The notes below the pieces were generated by a model. It made no database searches. It worked only from the letters and a program-made list of their open reading frames with translations, and was not told the DNA's origin. A stretch of DNA of 64,000 nucleotides from Anaerolineaceae bacterium (GTDB lineage Bacteria > Chloroflexota > Anaerolineae > Anaerolineales > Anaerolineaceae). The position numbers were made by a program, and so were the translations under genes. The DNA lies in NCBI GenBank assembly GCA_016841525.1, contig JAENYZ010000002.1, forward strand, positions 392,078-456,077, given 5' to 3'. Positions 16,406 to 25,769 of the stretch are shown one piece after another (position 1 is the first letter of the stretch; each line of letters begins with the position of its first letter).

Positions 16406-17200
16406 TTAGAGCCAATCTCGCAGCCCGTAGACGAAGGTCCCAATATACTCTTTAAGTACGCTGGTGGTCAGGCCGAGGGAGCTGTCGTTGGGCAGTAAGT
16501 AGATCAGGGCTTCTTTCCAGCTTGGATTGAACGCACTTTCCCAGTTTTGTTCTGTTACCGTAAAATCAACGGGCGCAGGGATCACACGAATTCCCTGTTC
16601 CTCAAATAAAGCCTTCGACCTTGGCATGTGCATGGCTGAGGTCACAAGGATGATTTCTTCGATTCCCTGCTCCCTGAGCATTCTCGCTGAATAAAGGGCA
16701 TCTTCATAAGTGTTTTGAGAATTTGGCTGCAGCCAGATGGCTTCCTGTGGGATTCCGGTCAGACCGAGAAGATCTTGCATTTCTTCAGCCGGCGTCATGC
16801 CGCGGGCTGTGCTGAAATTGACGTTGCCGCCGCTGAGCAGGATGTTTGGTGCAGCGCCTTCTTTGTAGAGTTTCGCGGCATACAGCACACGGTCACCGGC
16901 ACTGTTGATCTCTGTCATCGGTCGGGGAGCGTCACCTGATTCTGTGCCGCCGCCAAGCACGACCATCACTTCCGCCTGGGGTGTACCTTCGGGGGGCAGG
17001 TGTTTCCATTCCAATGAACGGGCAAGGGCATAGCTGACCCAGCGATTGCTGCTGAGCCATAAAAGAATTAAAGCGAGGATGAGCACGGCTTTTTGAAATC
17101 CACGCCGATATTTCGAGGCTAATGCTAATATGATTAATAGACATGCAAACCCAAGGGGGTAAACCAGGAGCGGGAGTAACTTGCTAAGATAAACGAACAT
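16406..17200 (-). CDS. YdcF/ElyC (DUF218) family membrane protein
   Basis: 264 residues. Two N-terminal membrane segments (to about residue 55) precede the DUF218 domain: VMVVLGGGTESG, SAGDRVLYAAKLYKEG, ILLSGG, NSQNTYEDALYSARML and LVTSAMHMPRSKALF. ElyC/SanA relatives affect envelope polysaccharide or peptidoglycan assembly; the biochemical reaction is not established. GAAGGAG stands before the ATG. The deacetylase-like gene upstream runs the same way, 29 bases away, so both may be one operon for cell-envelope work. Confidence 0.88.
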   Translation of the reverse strand: MFVYLSKLLPLLVYPLGFACLLIILALASKYRRGFQKAVLILALILLWLSSNRWVSYALARSLEWKHLPPEGTPQAEVMVVLGGGTESGDAPRPMTEINSAGDRVLYAAKLYKEGAAPNILLSGGNVNFSTARGMTPAEEMQDLLGLTGIPQEAIWLQPNSQNTYEDALYSARMLREQGIEEIILVTSAMHMPRSKALFEEQGIRVIPAPVDFTVTEQNWESAFNPSWKEALIYLLPNDSSLGLTTSVLKEYIGTFVYGLRDWL

Positions 17201-17229
17201 CGAATTTCTCCTTCGACACTAATGAACCT

Positions 17230-18456
17230 TTATGATGATAATTGAATGACATTTACCTCTTCGACATAAAAGGCAAATTGTCCCAATGTGTAATAACCAT
17301 TGGTGCAATTTCCTTGCCGGATTTGTTTTAATATCGCCTGCTTGATTTGAAGCGGATTTTCCAGCGAATCAGCGGGTATTTCACCCAGGTCACAATGGGA
17401 TGCCGTTGGAATTTCATCTGCTTTTTGAATGATGGCATCGATAGCTTCCTGTATGGCGTTCAGGCGTTTTACGTGGTGCGGATCAAAGCTTTTGGCAAAG
17501 GGTGGGAGAATCGGCCGTACATGCGCGCCGTCATTTGCCTCAAGAATGGCAGATACCGGTTTCCCTTCGGGAGATTGGTAATCAAAGAGCACCTGTTTCC
17601 CGGAGTCGGTTTCAGGCCAAATCACATAGGGCAGAGCCAGGATGTTATCCGGAATTTTTGCGAGTTCGGGTTTTCCCACAAGGCGCAGAGCTTCGCGCAG
17701 GGCAGTCTCGTTCTCTTCTAATTGCCAGAGGATCTGATCCGGTGTGAGCAGGGACAGGTTGGGGTGGTTGTAAAAATGATTGTAGGGGAGGGCACCGTTC
17801 TCAATGCACCAGGCGATGGCTTTCGCCCGTTCTTCCTGCCAACCGGATTCAATGTAGAAACTGCCGTTGAAATACCGGTTCGCATAGCCTTTATCGCCCA
17901 TGTTGTAGAATAAAGCCAGGTGGAAATTGAAATCCGGGTGTTCCTGGTAGAACTGCCAGATGCGCCCGATGCCCGAATAAGGCGCAACTTGCCCTTCATC
18001 ATCCAGGAAGATTTGATCGGCATAAAAAAGGTCGTCAATGGTGATGATCAGCGGCCGGCGTCCTTCAGGGAGATCAATGTCACCATTCAGCCAATCTTCC
18101 AGGGCGACCAGGGAATAGCCTGCATCATAAAAGCCCTGTAAATGCCGGTCAAGATCTGTCAAAGACACCTTGTATTTTTCTGATCTTGCACCACTTGGAA
18201 TAAAGCGATGATACATGACCATGGGTGCCATCGGGAGCTCCTGAAAAACGGCGGCAGTTACCTGGACGGTTTCTGGAGCAGGCATGACCTCAGTGGGAAC
18301 AGGGGTCACTTTGGTAAATTCCTGGGGGATTTTCCGCGCATGAACTTCGGCAGGCTTTAAGGCTGTTTCGGGTGATAAGTCATGGGATACCTGGCAGGCA
18401 GGCAGTCCAAACAAGCTTATTACTAAGAAAAGGAAAACGAATTTGCGTAATGCCAT
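17230..18456 (-). CDS. Polysaccharide-deacetylase-like lipoprotein
   Basis: 408 residues. A lipoprotein signal (ALRKFVFLFLVISLFGLPAC) puts Cys at about residue 21. A Pro/Thr linker is followed by a NodB-like fold: APMVMYHRF, LPEGRRPLIITIDDLFYAD, and HFYNHPNLSLL. These correspond to the motifs of polysaccharide deacetylases, but ITIDDLF replaces the usual TFDDG, so catalytic activity is uncertain. It likely acts on wall or exopolysaccharide outside the membrane. Leads into the YdcF gene. Confidence 0.75.
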   Translation of the reverse strand: MALRKFVFLFLVISLFGLPACQVSHDLSPETALKPAEVHARKIPQEFTKVTPVPTEVMPAPETVQVTAAVFQELPMAPMVMYHRFIPSGARSEKYKVSLTDLDRHLQGFYDAGYSLVALEDWLNGDIDLPEGRRPLIITIDDLFYADQIFLDDEGQVAPYSGIGRIWQFYQEHPDFNFHLALFYNMGDKGYANRYFNGSFYIESGWQEERAKAIAWCIENGALPYNHFYNHPNLSLLTPDQILWQLEENETALREALRLVGKPELAKIPDNILALPYVIWPETDSGKQVLFDYQSPEGKPVSAILEANDGAHVRPILPPFAKSFDPHHVKRLNAIQEAIDAIIQKADEIPTASHCDLGEIPADSLENPLQIKQAILKQIRQGNCTNGYYTLGQFAFYVEEVNVIQLSS

Positions 18457-18711
18457 ATGTCCATTTTACCGTTTTAATGTCTTACCTTGTTGGGATCAGC
18501 GTCTTTGTAATAAAGCTGCATCAATCCTGCCAAAGTTGGCAATTGTTAACAATGTTTTACAAAAAGATGATAAAGGATTGAAATTTCCATATTGGTTCGC
18601 ATTATAATTGGTGAGTGTCTTTAATGGAACTCATGTAAAATGTAGAGAATCTTGGGCAATTAACAGCCTTTACTGGTATTTTAATATTAATTTGATCATT
18701 GAGGAGCAATC

Positions 18712-19536
18712 ATGGCACGCCCAATGTGGTTTGTCAACTTATTGAAGCAGAGCTTTAGCTTGCGTGATATCGGCGCAAAAATGACCAACTGGCCAGTCCT
18801 TGGCCGGGTCATGGAACGCGCTTTGTTTAATGGGCACCGCACCGGTGATGCTTTGTTTTACCTGCCAAAGGATACAGTGGTCATCAATCATAAGATTGAA
18901 GATCAAGAGAATTTTGTTGTACCATCCAAGGTCGTAGAACACTTCATCAATGAAGCCAATCATATCTTTTTGATGAATGAGTGTATTTGCCGTGCTGCTG
19001 AAGACTGCCAGGATTATGATCATGACATTGGCTGTATTTTCCTCGGTGCGGCGGTGTTGAATATCAATCCCAAGCTTGGGCGCCTGGTTGATAAGCAAAC
19101 CGCAGTTTCACATGTGAAGCGTGCTCGAGAGGCTGGTCTGGTTCATTTGATCGGTCGGGATAAGATCGATTCAGTATGGATGGGCGCAACACCCTCCACA
19201 CGCCTGATGACCATTTGTAATTGCTGCCCTTGCTGCTGCCTTTTCAGATTTTTACCGAATTTAGCCCCCAAGCTGCAAAAGAAAATTGAGCGCATGCCTT
19301 ATGTGCACGTTGAGGTCACGGAGGATTGTGTTGGGTGCGGGGCTTGCACAGATGGGGTTTGTTTCATTGATGCCATTCACCTTGTGGACGGCAAGGCTGT
19401 GATCAGCGAGGACTGCCGAGGATGCGGGAATTGCGCGGAGCTTTGCCCTGAAGGGGCGATCAGGCTTGTGATTGAACGGGAGGATTATATTGATAATGCC
19501 ATTCAGCGTTTGACACAGGCGGTGGATGTTACCTGA
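18712..19536 (+). CDS. 4Fe-4S ferredoxin-domain protein with extra cysteine clusters
   Basis: 274 residues. The C-terminal part has two clusters: CVGCGACTDGVC (spacing C-x2-C-x2-C-x4-C, slightly unusual) and CRGCGNCAELCP (standard). Upstream are a CICRAAEDCQDYDHDIGC motif near 85 and a cysteine string CNCCPCCC near 170, which could bind a further cluster or metal. GAGGAGCAATC precedes the ATG. Similar proteins occur in anaerobes as soluble electron carriers or reductase-associated proteins; the partner is not in the window. Confidence 0.8.
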   Translation: MARPMWFVNLLKQSFSLRDIGAKMTNWPVLGRVMERALFNGHRTGDALFYLPKDTVVINHKIEDQENFVVPSKVVEHFINEANHIFLMNECICRAAEDCQDYDHDIGCIFLGAAVLNINPKLGRLVDKQTAVSHVKRAREAGLVHLIGRDKIDSVWMGATPSTRLMTICNCCPCCCLFRFLPNLAPKLQKKIERMPYVHVEVTEDCVGCGACTDGVCFIDAIHLVDGKAVISEDCRGCGNCAELCPEGAIRLVIEREDYIDNAIQRLTQAVDVT

Positions 19537-19648
19537 TTCTTGTTCTATTGTTCTTTTAAGGTGATGATGGGGGAATTACATCAAGTAATAAATAATCTTT
19601 AAAAGTTGTCAGCGAAAAATAAATCTGACCCAATAGCAAAGAATACAA

Positions 19649-20539
19649 TCAATCTTTAAGCTGGCCCTGTGCTAATCTTTCTTCGGCAAGCTGGCAGTAT
19701 TCCTCGATGACTTCGAAACCCAAAAAAATACGTCCATCTTGCTGTGCCGCAAGGCAGGTGCTGCCGCTGCCAGCGAAGGGATCAAGGACAACATCGCCCA
19801 GGTAAGTATAAAGTTGTATGCAGCGACGGGGGAGTTCAACTGGAAATGGTGCTGGATGGCCGATTTTCCTCGCCTGGACAGCGGGGAAGGTCCAGACAGA
19901 TTTTGTCCATTCCAGGAAGTCCTCTTTCTGAATGGTGCTTACACGGTCTCCCTTTGGCCGGCGAAAACCGGTTTTGCTGAAAACGAGGATGTATTCATGC
20001 ACATCACGCAGCACGGGATTGCTGGCTGAAAGCCAGCTCCCCCAGGCGGTTGAAGGACTGGCGCTGGCAGCTTTATCCCAGATGATCTCGCCGCGCATCA
20101 GGAATCCGATGTCAAGCATTTGAGCAATTATAAAAGAATGCAAGGGAATATAAGGCTTGCGCCCTAAATTGGCGACGTTGATGCATGCCCGCCCACCCGG
20201 TACCAGCACACGAAAGGTCTCCTGCCACACCCGCTCCAGCATCGCCAGGTATTCTTCCAGTGACAGGTCATCATCGTATTCTTTGCTGACGTTGTAGGGT
20301 GGCGAGGTCACCATCAGGTGGATGCTTTCATCGGGCAGCTGGGACATATCCTCGCTGGATTGGCACAGAATGCGGTTTTGAACTTCTTCTGGCAGAGGGT
20401 TTTCACGGTCCGGGACCTTTTTCCCCTTGCGGAGGTCGTCGTAAAGCTTGCTGTCATAAAAGCGTGACGCATCATGTGCCCGACGCCCTGGCGATCCAAA
20501 AGCGCTTGTCTCGGTAGTGGCGTTTTTATCTTTGTCCAT
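19649..20539 (-). CDS. Site-specific DNA methyltransferase, beta class (probably m4C)
   Basis: 296 residues. Catalytic motif IV TSPPYN is near residue 83 and the AdoMet motif DPFAGSGST near 260, so the order IV...I marks the beta class. SPPY is typical of N4-cytosine enzymes, though some N6-adenine enzymes carry it. The target site cannot be read. No restriction endonuclease is adjacent, so it is an orphan enzyme that may serve regulation, or protection against a nuclease elsewhere. Confidence 0.88.
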   Translation of the reverse strand: MDKDKNATTETSAFGSPGRRAHDASRFYDSKLYDDLRKGKKVPDRENPLPEEVQNRILCQSSEDMSQLPDESIHLMVTSPPYNVSKEYDDDLSLEEYLAMLERVWQETFRVLVPGGRACINVANLGRKPYIPLHSFIIAQMLDIGFLMRGEIIWDKAASASPSTAWGSWLSASNPVLRDVHEYILVFSKTGFRRPKGDRVSTIQKEDFLEWTKSVWTFPAVQARKIGHPAPFPVELPRRCIQLYTYLGDVVLDPFAGSGSTCLAAQQDGRIFLGFEVIEEYCQLAEERLAQGQLKD

Positions 20540-20670
20540 AATGCCTAATTATAAGGTGAAGTTGCCCAGATCGTGTTGAGAATTAGCCGTTGACTTTGAT
20601 GCTATCTCAGGGAGTCTTAGGCGTCTTATCAGGAAAAGATGCAAAATGGTCACTGCTTACCTACTTTAAT

Positions 20671-20706
20671 CCCCTTCCCTTCAGGGAGGGGGCATGGGGT
20701 AGGTCT
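20671..20706. repeat. CCCTTCCC...GGGAGGGGG palindromic repeat
   Basis: Same unit as at 12002 and 12176, ending GGGGTAGGT, in the 300-bp gap between the methyltransferase and the isochorismatase-like gene. The rest of that gap shows no gene. Confidence 0.55.
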
Positions 20707-20841
20707 CTTTTGGCATAGGGCTCCTAATCCTGTATCACAATAAGTTTTCTCAATTTGCGCGGGATCCACAGATAATTCGCTCATATATCTCCTTATAAGC
20801 TCTTGGTATAATTGAGACAATTAATAATATTTGGAGGCGCG

Positions 20842-21381
20842 ATGTTAAATTCACTTGAGGCGGTTTTGGTGATGGTCGATTTCCAGGGTCGGCTGGCAGA
20901 GATTGTCGACCGGTCTGACCTGGTGGTAACGAATGCCTCACGGATTGTAAAAGGATGCCAGTCATTGGGGGTCCCGATTTTAGCCACTGCACAGGTTCCG
21001 GAAAAACTTGGTCCGATCCTGCCCGAGCTTAAAGAAGCCCTGGAAAATGTATCAATCATTGCAAAATCGAGCTTCAGCGCGTTGCGCGAGCCAGATTTCC
21101 AATTAGCGCTTCACAAAACAGAGCGGAAACAGGTGATATTGACTGGTATCGAAGCCCATGTATGCGTGCTCCAAACCGGGATTGACCTGCTTGAAGCTGG
21201 CTACCAGGTGCATGTGTTGAGTGATGGTGTATTCTCAAGGACGGCTGTAAATCATGACCTGGCATTGAAGCGGCTTTACGAATGTGGCGCGACGCTTTCA
21301 AGCCTGGAAATCGCCCTTTTTGAGATGGTTCGCACTTCCAAACATCCTGAATTTAAAACAATTTCTCGCTTAATAAAGTAA
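20842..21381 (+). CDS. Isochorismatase-family hydrolase
   Basis: 179 residues from ATG 20842 with TTGGAGG upstream. The family triad is visible: Asp in VLVMVDFQG (10-ish), Lys in IIAKSSFSA, Cys in ILTGIEAHVCVLQT. The family hydrolyses isochorismate, nicotinamide, ureidoacrylate and similar bonds; the small size and HVC motif fit the YcaC/hydrolase subgroup of unknown substrate. Monocistronic. Confidence 0.88.
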   Translation: MLNSLEAVLVMVDFQGRLAEIVDRSDLVVTNASRIVKGCQSLGVPILATAQVPEKLGPILPELKEALENVSIIAKSSFSALREPDFQLALHKTERKQVILTGIEAHVCVLQTGIDLLEAGYQVHVLSDGVFSRTAVNHDLALKRLYECGATLSSLEIALFEMVRTSKHPEFKTISRLIK

Positions 21382-21474
21382 ATTTTTTCCGTTTTGTTTG
21401 TTGTTATTCATCGTGATAAAATGAATATAGATCTTTAAATACCGCAATACCCAACCGATCCTGAGAGGACCCTT

Positions 21475-21942
21475 ATGGCTATTACGCGAAAACTTCGAAA
21501 ATGGCACTTCCTATTTTTAGGCACTTCACTGATATTGGTTTCTGCATTTTTGTGGTATTGGAACTGGCGGCGGCTTGGGATCCCGTCTCCTTTACGCCCG
21601 GAGCACTTTACCACCATCCTTTCTTTCATTTTAGGTGTGTTCGTGCTAGGGGTGTTTATTTACCGGCTGAATCGCAAGCAAGTTGTGATCATGCTGATTG
21701 GCATGGTCATTGTCAATTTGCTGGGGGCAATGGTGACTTTATGGGCTTTTCGGTCTTTCCCGGCGATATTCGATCTTCTATGTCCCATGCCTCTTTCTGA
21801 CGCAAGTCCTGAATACTTGAGCGAATGGAAAGCTTTTTTTCTGACACCGGCAGTCTATGCTGCTCACATCGGCTTGTTGGTCCTGTGGATTGAGAGCCTG
21901 GTCATGTTCTTAATTCGTAAGCCAACGGATGATCCCGAATAA
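21475..21942 (+). CDS. Four-helix membrane protein of unknown function
   Basis: 155 residues with four hydrophobic segments at about 12-28, 45-63, 70-92 and 125-147. GAGAGGACCCTT precedes the ATG. I recognise no family. The 283 bp after it hold no convincing gene. Confidence 0.65.
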   Translation: MAITRKLRKWHFLFLGTSLILVSAFLWYWNWRRLGIPSPLRPEHFTTILSFILGVFVLGVFIYRLNRKQVVIMLIGMVIVNLLGAMVTLWAFRSFPAIFDLLCPMPLSDASPEYLSEWKAFFLTPAVYAAHIGLLVLWIESLVMFLIRKPTDDPE

Positions 21943-22225
21943 TCTATAGTAAAAAATCAAATAAATCACCTATTTTGCCTGCCATTGATATGTTGTACAA
22001 TGGTGCATTTAATGCTGGAATAATTTTTCCATGCAGAAAAATCTTTACAAATATTGCTGATGATAAATGTTAATATAAATTTTCATTTAGTATGGATTTT
22101 TCATGCACCATTAAGGAGAAGTAATTCTGCAGACTCCAATTCAGTGATTGACCGTTTTTTGGGCTTCAGACAGCTTTTTCTCGTCAAGAGAGGTTGCATA
22201 CAGTGGGATCAGTTGCTGAAGTCGT

Positions 22226-22813
22226 TTACTTTGGTTTGATATCTAATTCGAGATATTGAAGAACCCTGTTGATCAGGATGGCGGAAGCATCCGCGTTGTA
22301 GGATGGGAGTGAACTGTCTGCAAAAAGATGTTGATCACCAGGGTATAGAAACAATTCGGCTTTCTCAACTTTTACCACAAACTCGCGGGCAGAATCGATG
22401 TCGCCATCATTAACAAAATGGGGGTCGGCTTCCATTGCATGGATTTGCACAGGAACTTTCTCAGGCCAGAATGTGCCAAATTCAGAGAGCGGCAGACAAG
22501 AATATAGAAATACAGCTCCGAGGGCACCGATCCGAGTTTGTGCCAATTTCTGAGCCGGTACAACCCCAAGGGAGAAACCAATATATACCAAATCATTGGG
22601 CAGTCCCTGTATTGCTTCCTCGCCACGTTTTAGAATTTCAGCAAATCCAATATCATGTACATGCGCAACGCCTTCTTCTACGTCTTTAAAAACCTGTTTC
22701 TCAAATAAATCAGGTGTATGAACGATGTGACCAGCGCGTCGCAGCGTTTCCGCAAATTCAATCACACCCGGGGTTAAACCTAAAGCATGATGGTAAACGA
22801 CGATTTCTGTCAT
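22226..22813 (-). CDS. Dienelactone hydrolase family protein
   Basis: 195 residues from ATG 22813 (GAGAGG upstream; the frame opens five codons earlier with GTG). Alpha/beta-hydrolase marks: IVVYHHALGLTPGV at the start, nucleophile elbow VYIGFSLGVVPAQ with Ser where classic dienelactone hydrolases have Cys, Asp in AMEADPHFVNDGD and His in YPGDQHLFADSS. The Ser nucleophile and small size point to a general esterase-like activity; substrate unknown. Confidence 0.82.
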   Translation of the reverse strand: MTEIVVYHHALGLTPGVIEFAETLRRAGHIVHTPDLFEKQVFKDVEEGVAHVHDIGFAEILKRGEEAIQGLPNDLVYIGFSLGVVPAQKLAQTRIGALGAVFLYSCLPLSEFGTFWPEKVPVQIHAMEADPHFVNDGDIDSAREFVVKVEKAELFLYPGDQHLFADSSLPSYNADASAILINRVLQYLELDIKPK

Positions 22814-22865
22814 TTTGACGCCTCTCACAAATTACATAAATGTCATTAATTTGAGTTTACCTCTT

Positions 22866-22971
22866 GATCTCTCTGGCGGGGACACCAGAGAGATCGAGGT
22901 CTTGAAATGCTTTCACTTGAATGGGTATGTTTTCTCCTGATGATCGCACCGGTGAGGACACCAGCGCGATC
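22866..22971. repeat. Pair of related imperfect palindromes
   Basis: GATCTCTCTGG/CCAGAGAGATC (22866-22895, perfect 11-bp stem) and GATCGCACCGG/CCAGCGCGATC (22942-22971, two mismatches) share the loop core GGACA before CCAG and are both followed, about 20 bp on, by a TTGAAAT...CACTTGAAT sequence. They lie in the gap 22829-23096, which holds no gene. Confidence 0.7.
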
Positions 22972-23096
22972 TGAGGATCCCTATTGTTTGAAATTTCCTC
23001 ACTTGAATCTTATGGCTCTTCTAGGGTTTTTTTTTGTTTTTCATTCGCTTATCCATTAAAATTGATACAGGTGCAATTTATCAAAGGAGTATCAAA

Positions 23097-24086
23097 ATGA
23101 AAAAAATAACTCGAATACAAAGCCTAGTGATTGTGGTCCTCATGTCTTTCGTGCTGACAGCCTGCGGACTGATGGACCTTTACTTAGAAATTTCCAGGGA
23201 TGATCAGGAGCGTGTCGAAGAAAAGGTGCAGGCGACGCTGACAGCAATTGCATCAGGGAAAGGTGCTGATCCCACACAAGCCCCCAGCCCAACTGAGGCA
23301 CTTCCAACCGCGACACAGACAACTCAAGTTACACAGGCATCATCGGGATTCATCGAAGGGAGATTATCCTATCCCAGTGAATTCTTGCCTCCACAGCGGG
23401 TGGTTGCTTTCGTCGTGAACGATTTTGACACCTTTTTCATAACAGAAGTTCAATCCGGTTCAAGCTATCAACTTGAAGTGCCGCCAGGGTCCTATTTTGT
23501 GCTTGCGTATCTGATCAACCCATCACAATTAGGTGCTGGACCTGATTTCTTTGCAGCGTTTTCGCAAGCTGTTCTTTGCGGTTTACAGGCTGGGTGCGAT
23601 GATCACAGCCTGGTTCCTGTGGAAGTGCAGCCTGGCGAGACAATGATGAATATTGACCCCATTGACTGGTATTTACCGCCCGGGGTGGATGCCGGTTGGC
23701 CTTCTGACCCATTGAAAGCGGAAACTGGCTCTATCAGCGGCGATTTAGGCTACCCCAGCGAATACATTCCGCCCATGCGGGTGGTTGCCTTTGATGTGAA
23801 TTCCTCTGGTTATTATTACGTTGACACCCTGCGCAACCAGGACAGCTATCAAATCGACGGCTTACCTGCCGGCACCTATCATGTACTTGCATTTATCCGG
23901 GAAGAGGGTCCAGACATCAGCGGCGGTTTCAGCCAATTTGTCACCTGCGGCATGACTGTTGACTGCAGTGATCACAGCCTGGTCGATGTGGTGGTTTACC
24001 CAGGTGAAGTGACCGAAAATGTTGACCCGGTCGATTTTTATGCCCAGCCGGGTGAAGCCGATTGGCCAGAAGACCCAACGCAATAA
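23097..24086 (+). CDS. Lipoprotein with two tandem beta-sandwich repeats
   Basis: 329 residues from ATG 23097 (AAAGGAG 7 bases upstream). Signal with lipobox VLTAC, a Thr/Pro linker to about residue 80, then two copies of an about 115-residue unit: GFIEGRLSYPSEFLPPQRVVAFVV ... SYQLEVPPGSYFVLAY ... IDPIDWY and GSISGDLGYPSEYIPPMRVVAFDV ... SYQIDGLPAGTYHVLAF ... VDPVDFY. The units look like carboxypeptidase-regulatory-like folds and each has a Cys pair (CGLQAGC, CGMTVDC). Probably a surface-anchored adhesion or binding protein. Confidence 0.72.
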   Translation: MKKITRIQSLVIVVLMSFVLTACGLMDLYLEISRDDQERVEEKVQATLTAIASGKGADPTQAPSPTEALPTATQTTQVTQASSGFIEGRLSYPSEFLPPQRVVAFVVNDFDTFFITEVQSGSSYQLEVPPGSYFVLAYLINPSQLGAGPDFFAAFSQAVLCGLQAGCDDHSLVPVEVQPGETMMNIDPIDWYLPPGVDAGWPSDPLKAETGSISGDLGYPSEYIPPMRVVAFDVNSSGYYYVDTLRNQDSYQIDGLPAGTYHVLAFIREEGPDISGGFSQFVTCGMTVDCSDHSLVDVVVYPGEVTENVDPVDFYAQPGEADWPEDPTQ

Positions 24087-24120
24087 AATAATTAATACAT
24101 GATCAAGGCTGCTTGAAGGA

Positions 24121-24792
24121 GTGGATAAAATCTTAAACTTTATTGGCACAATCAATGCTTTTATTATTTTTAGCTCCATCGGCGCATCTGCTGCGGTGCT
24201 GGGTTCATTGATTGCAGGCATCGTTTACCGGGGCAAAGAGGGTGAGGCATACTCACCGTTCAACCATTTTATTTCTGAGTTGGGAGAAACAGGCGTTTCA
24301 ATATTTGCCTGTGCCTTTAACATTGGTTTGATGATCTCAGGGGTCAGCCTGATCTTTGGCAGCATCAGCCTGGGCTTGATCTTGCCGGGTGTGATGGCGA
24401 AATTGGGGATGGCGGCAGGCATCATCAGTTCAGTTGGCTTGTTTTTTGTGGGTGTATACCCGATGAACAAGATTAAACCCCACACGACGGCAGCGATGAT
24501 TTATTTTCGCGGGGGGCTGTCAATGGTAATCTTATTTACACTGGCAATTGCCTTGCAGTCAGGGGAGACATTCGTCTTGCCGAGAGCATACAGCCTCGCC
24601 GGACTGCCAGCGATCTTTTCCTTTGCAGGGTTTTTGTTCATGATTCAAAGGGCAATGAAAAAGTCAGACGACAACCTACTCTCCACGAAAGATGTAAAAC
24701 GTCCCACGATCTGGCCAATTGCGATATTGGAATGGTCAATATATGTGACGATTGTTCTCTGGTTTGTGCTCTTATCTATTGGTTTTTGTTGA
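24121..24792 (+). CDS. DUF998-like membrane protein
   Basis: 223 residues with six hydrophobic segments. HFISELGETG (early) and GVYPMNKIKPHTTAA are reminiscent of DUF998, where SELG and the loop His are conserved. The GTG start at 24121 sits directly on AAGGA, so the true start is uncertain; no better start is seen. Function unknown. Confidence 0.65.
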   Translation: MDKILNFIGTINAFIIFSSIGASAAVLGSLIAGIVYRGKEGEAYSPFNHFISELGETGVSIFACAFNIGLMISGVSLIFGSISLGLILPGVMAKLGMAAGIISSVGLFFVGVYPMNKIKPHTTAAMIYFRGGLSMVILFTLAIALQSGETFVLPRAYSLAGLPAIFSFAGFLFMIQRAMKKSDDNLLSTKDVKRPTIWPIAILEWSIYVTIVLWFVLLSIGFC

Positions 24793-24851
24793 AAATTGAT
24801 GCATCAACGGGAATAATTAAGTTGATTGATTAAGCTAAAAAGGAGGTAAAA

Positions 24852-25394
24852 GTGCAGCAAAATGATCGAAAAACAAAAGGAAATTATGGACGATTCTTTC
24901 TGATGATTGGCACGTCCATGATATTGATGTATTTACTGACCTATTTGAACTCATAAAATATCCTTGACCATTTTTGTTTCAGTGAAACACGATTTTTCAT
25001 GAGCCTCATCATGGGTTCGGTTATGACAGTTGTCATGCTGTTCTTGATGCTCAAGATGTAAAAGAATAAATCGCTCAACATTGTGATTATTCTTGGCGCA
25101 GTGATCATGTTTTCCTCAGCCCTTTACCTGGTACGAAGCCAGAAAACGGTCACAGGGGTTGATTACATGGAAGCAATGATCCCTCATCACTCGATTGCAA
25201 TTCTGACCAGCGAACGCGCTCAAATTGAGGACCTCAGGCTGCGCACCTTAGCCAATGAAATCAATCTTGCCCAGCGTAGGGAAATTAAAGAGATGGAATG
25301 GTTGATTGATGACATTAAGAACAATGGTCCGGTGCTCTCCCAGGATGGGCTTGATCAACGCCCGGTGCCGGATTTCTCCAATGGATCTGATTAA
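24852..25394 (+). pseudogene. DUF305-like membrane protein with two in-frame TAA codons
   Basis: From GTG 24852 (AAGGAGG upstream) one frame runs to the stop at 25392-25394, broken only by TAA at 24954-24956 and 25059-25061. Translation reads YGRFFLMIGTSMILMYLLTYLNS-stop-NILDHF, then LFLMLKM-stop-KNKSLN, then VDYMEAMIPHHSIAIL, the DUF305 signature. As I remember the family, both stop positions are Tyr in relatives (LNTY..DH and KMYKNK). No frameshift exists. A pseudogene with two nonsense changes is the simple reading; the 103-residue tail alone starts without a good site. Confidence 0.72.
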
Positions 25395-25433
25395 GAGGTG
25401 TCAATTACCGCACCAGGTTTCTAAATTTTTATC

Positions 25434-25462
25434 TTGACAAGAAGGGGTGTAAAGGATAAAAT
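25434..25462 (+). promoter_or_regulatory. Sigma-70-type promoter of tRNA-Phe
   Basis: TTGACA (25434-25439), a 17-nt spacer and TAAAAT (25457-25462) make a near-consensus promoter. The start would fall about 25 bases before the tRNA. Strong strength fits a stable-RNA gene. Confidence 0.85.
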
Positions 25463-25494
25463 CAGTGACACGCTTAAACAAGGTAAGCGTCTAA

Positions 25495-25567
25495 GCCGAG
25501 TTAGCTCAGTTGGTAGAGCACGCGACTGAAAATCGCGGTGTCCACAGTTCGATTCTGTGACTCGGCA
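25495..25567 (+). tRNA. tRNA-Phe (anticodon GAA)
   Basis: Full cloverleaf of 73 nt: acceptor GCCGAGT/ACTCGGC, D arm GCTC...GAGC, anticodon stem CGCGA/TCGCG with loop CTGAAAA, T arm CACAG-TTCGATT-CTGTG, discriminator A. CCA is not encoded. Followed by an intrinsic terminator. Confidence 0.97.
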
Positions 25568-25577
25568 CCTTGTATTT

Positions 25578-25611
25578 AAAGGGACTGCTTCTCAAAGGCG
25601 GTCCCTTTTTT
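25578..25611 (+). terminator. Intrinsic terminator of tRNA-Phe
   Basis: AAAGGGAC...GTCCCTTT hairpin with an inner GC pair and a T6 tail, 10 bases after the tRNA. Confidence 0.88.
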
Positions 25612-25769
25612 ATTAAATGTGGAATCCCCTTGGGGTGAACTTTCTCCGACCCCATATTTTCTAGTTAAGCATTAATATAGGTGTTGTATACTATCCTTAA
25701 GAAACGATTTTGATCATCCATTTATTAATGTGGATCAAAATGCATCTTTACATTGTGGAGGTGGTTTGG

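Noticed and set aside
12002-20706. CCCTTCCC...GGGAGGGGG units as a new system
   Set aside because: Short GC-rich palindromes of this style are common intergenic repeats; three scattered copies without associated gene give little to work on.
25495-25567. tRNA-Phe as an attachment site of an integrated element
   Set aside because: No integrase and no repeated tRNA 3' end were seen nearby.
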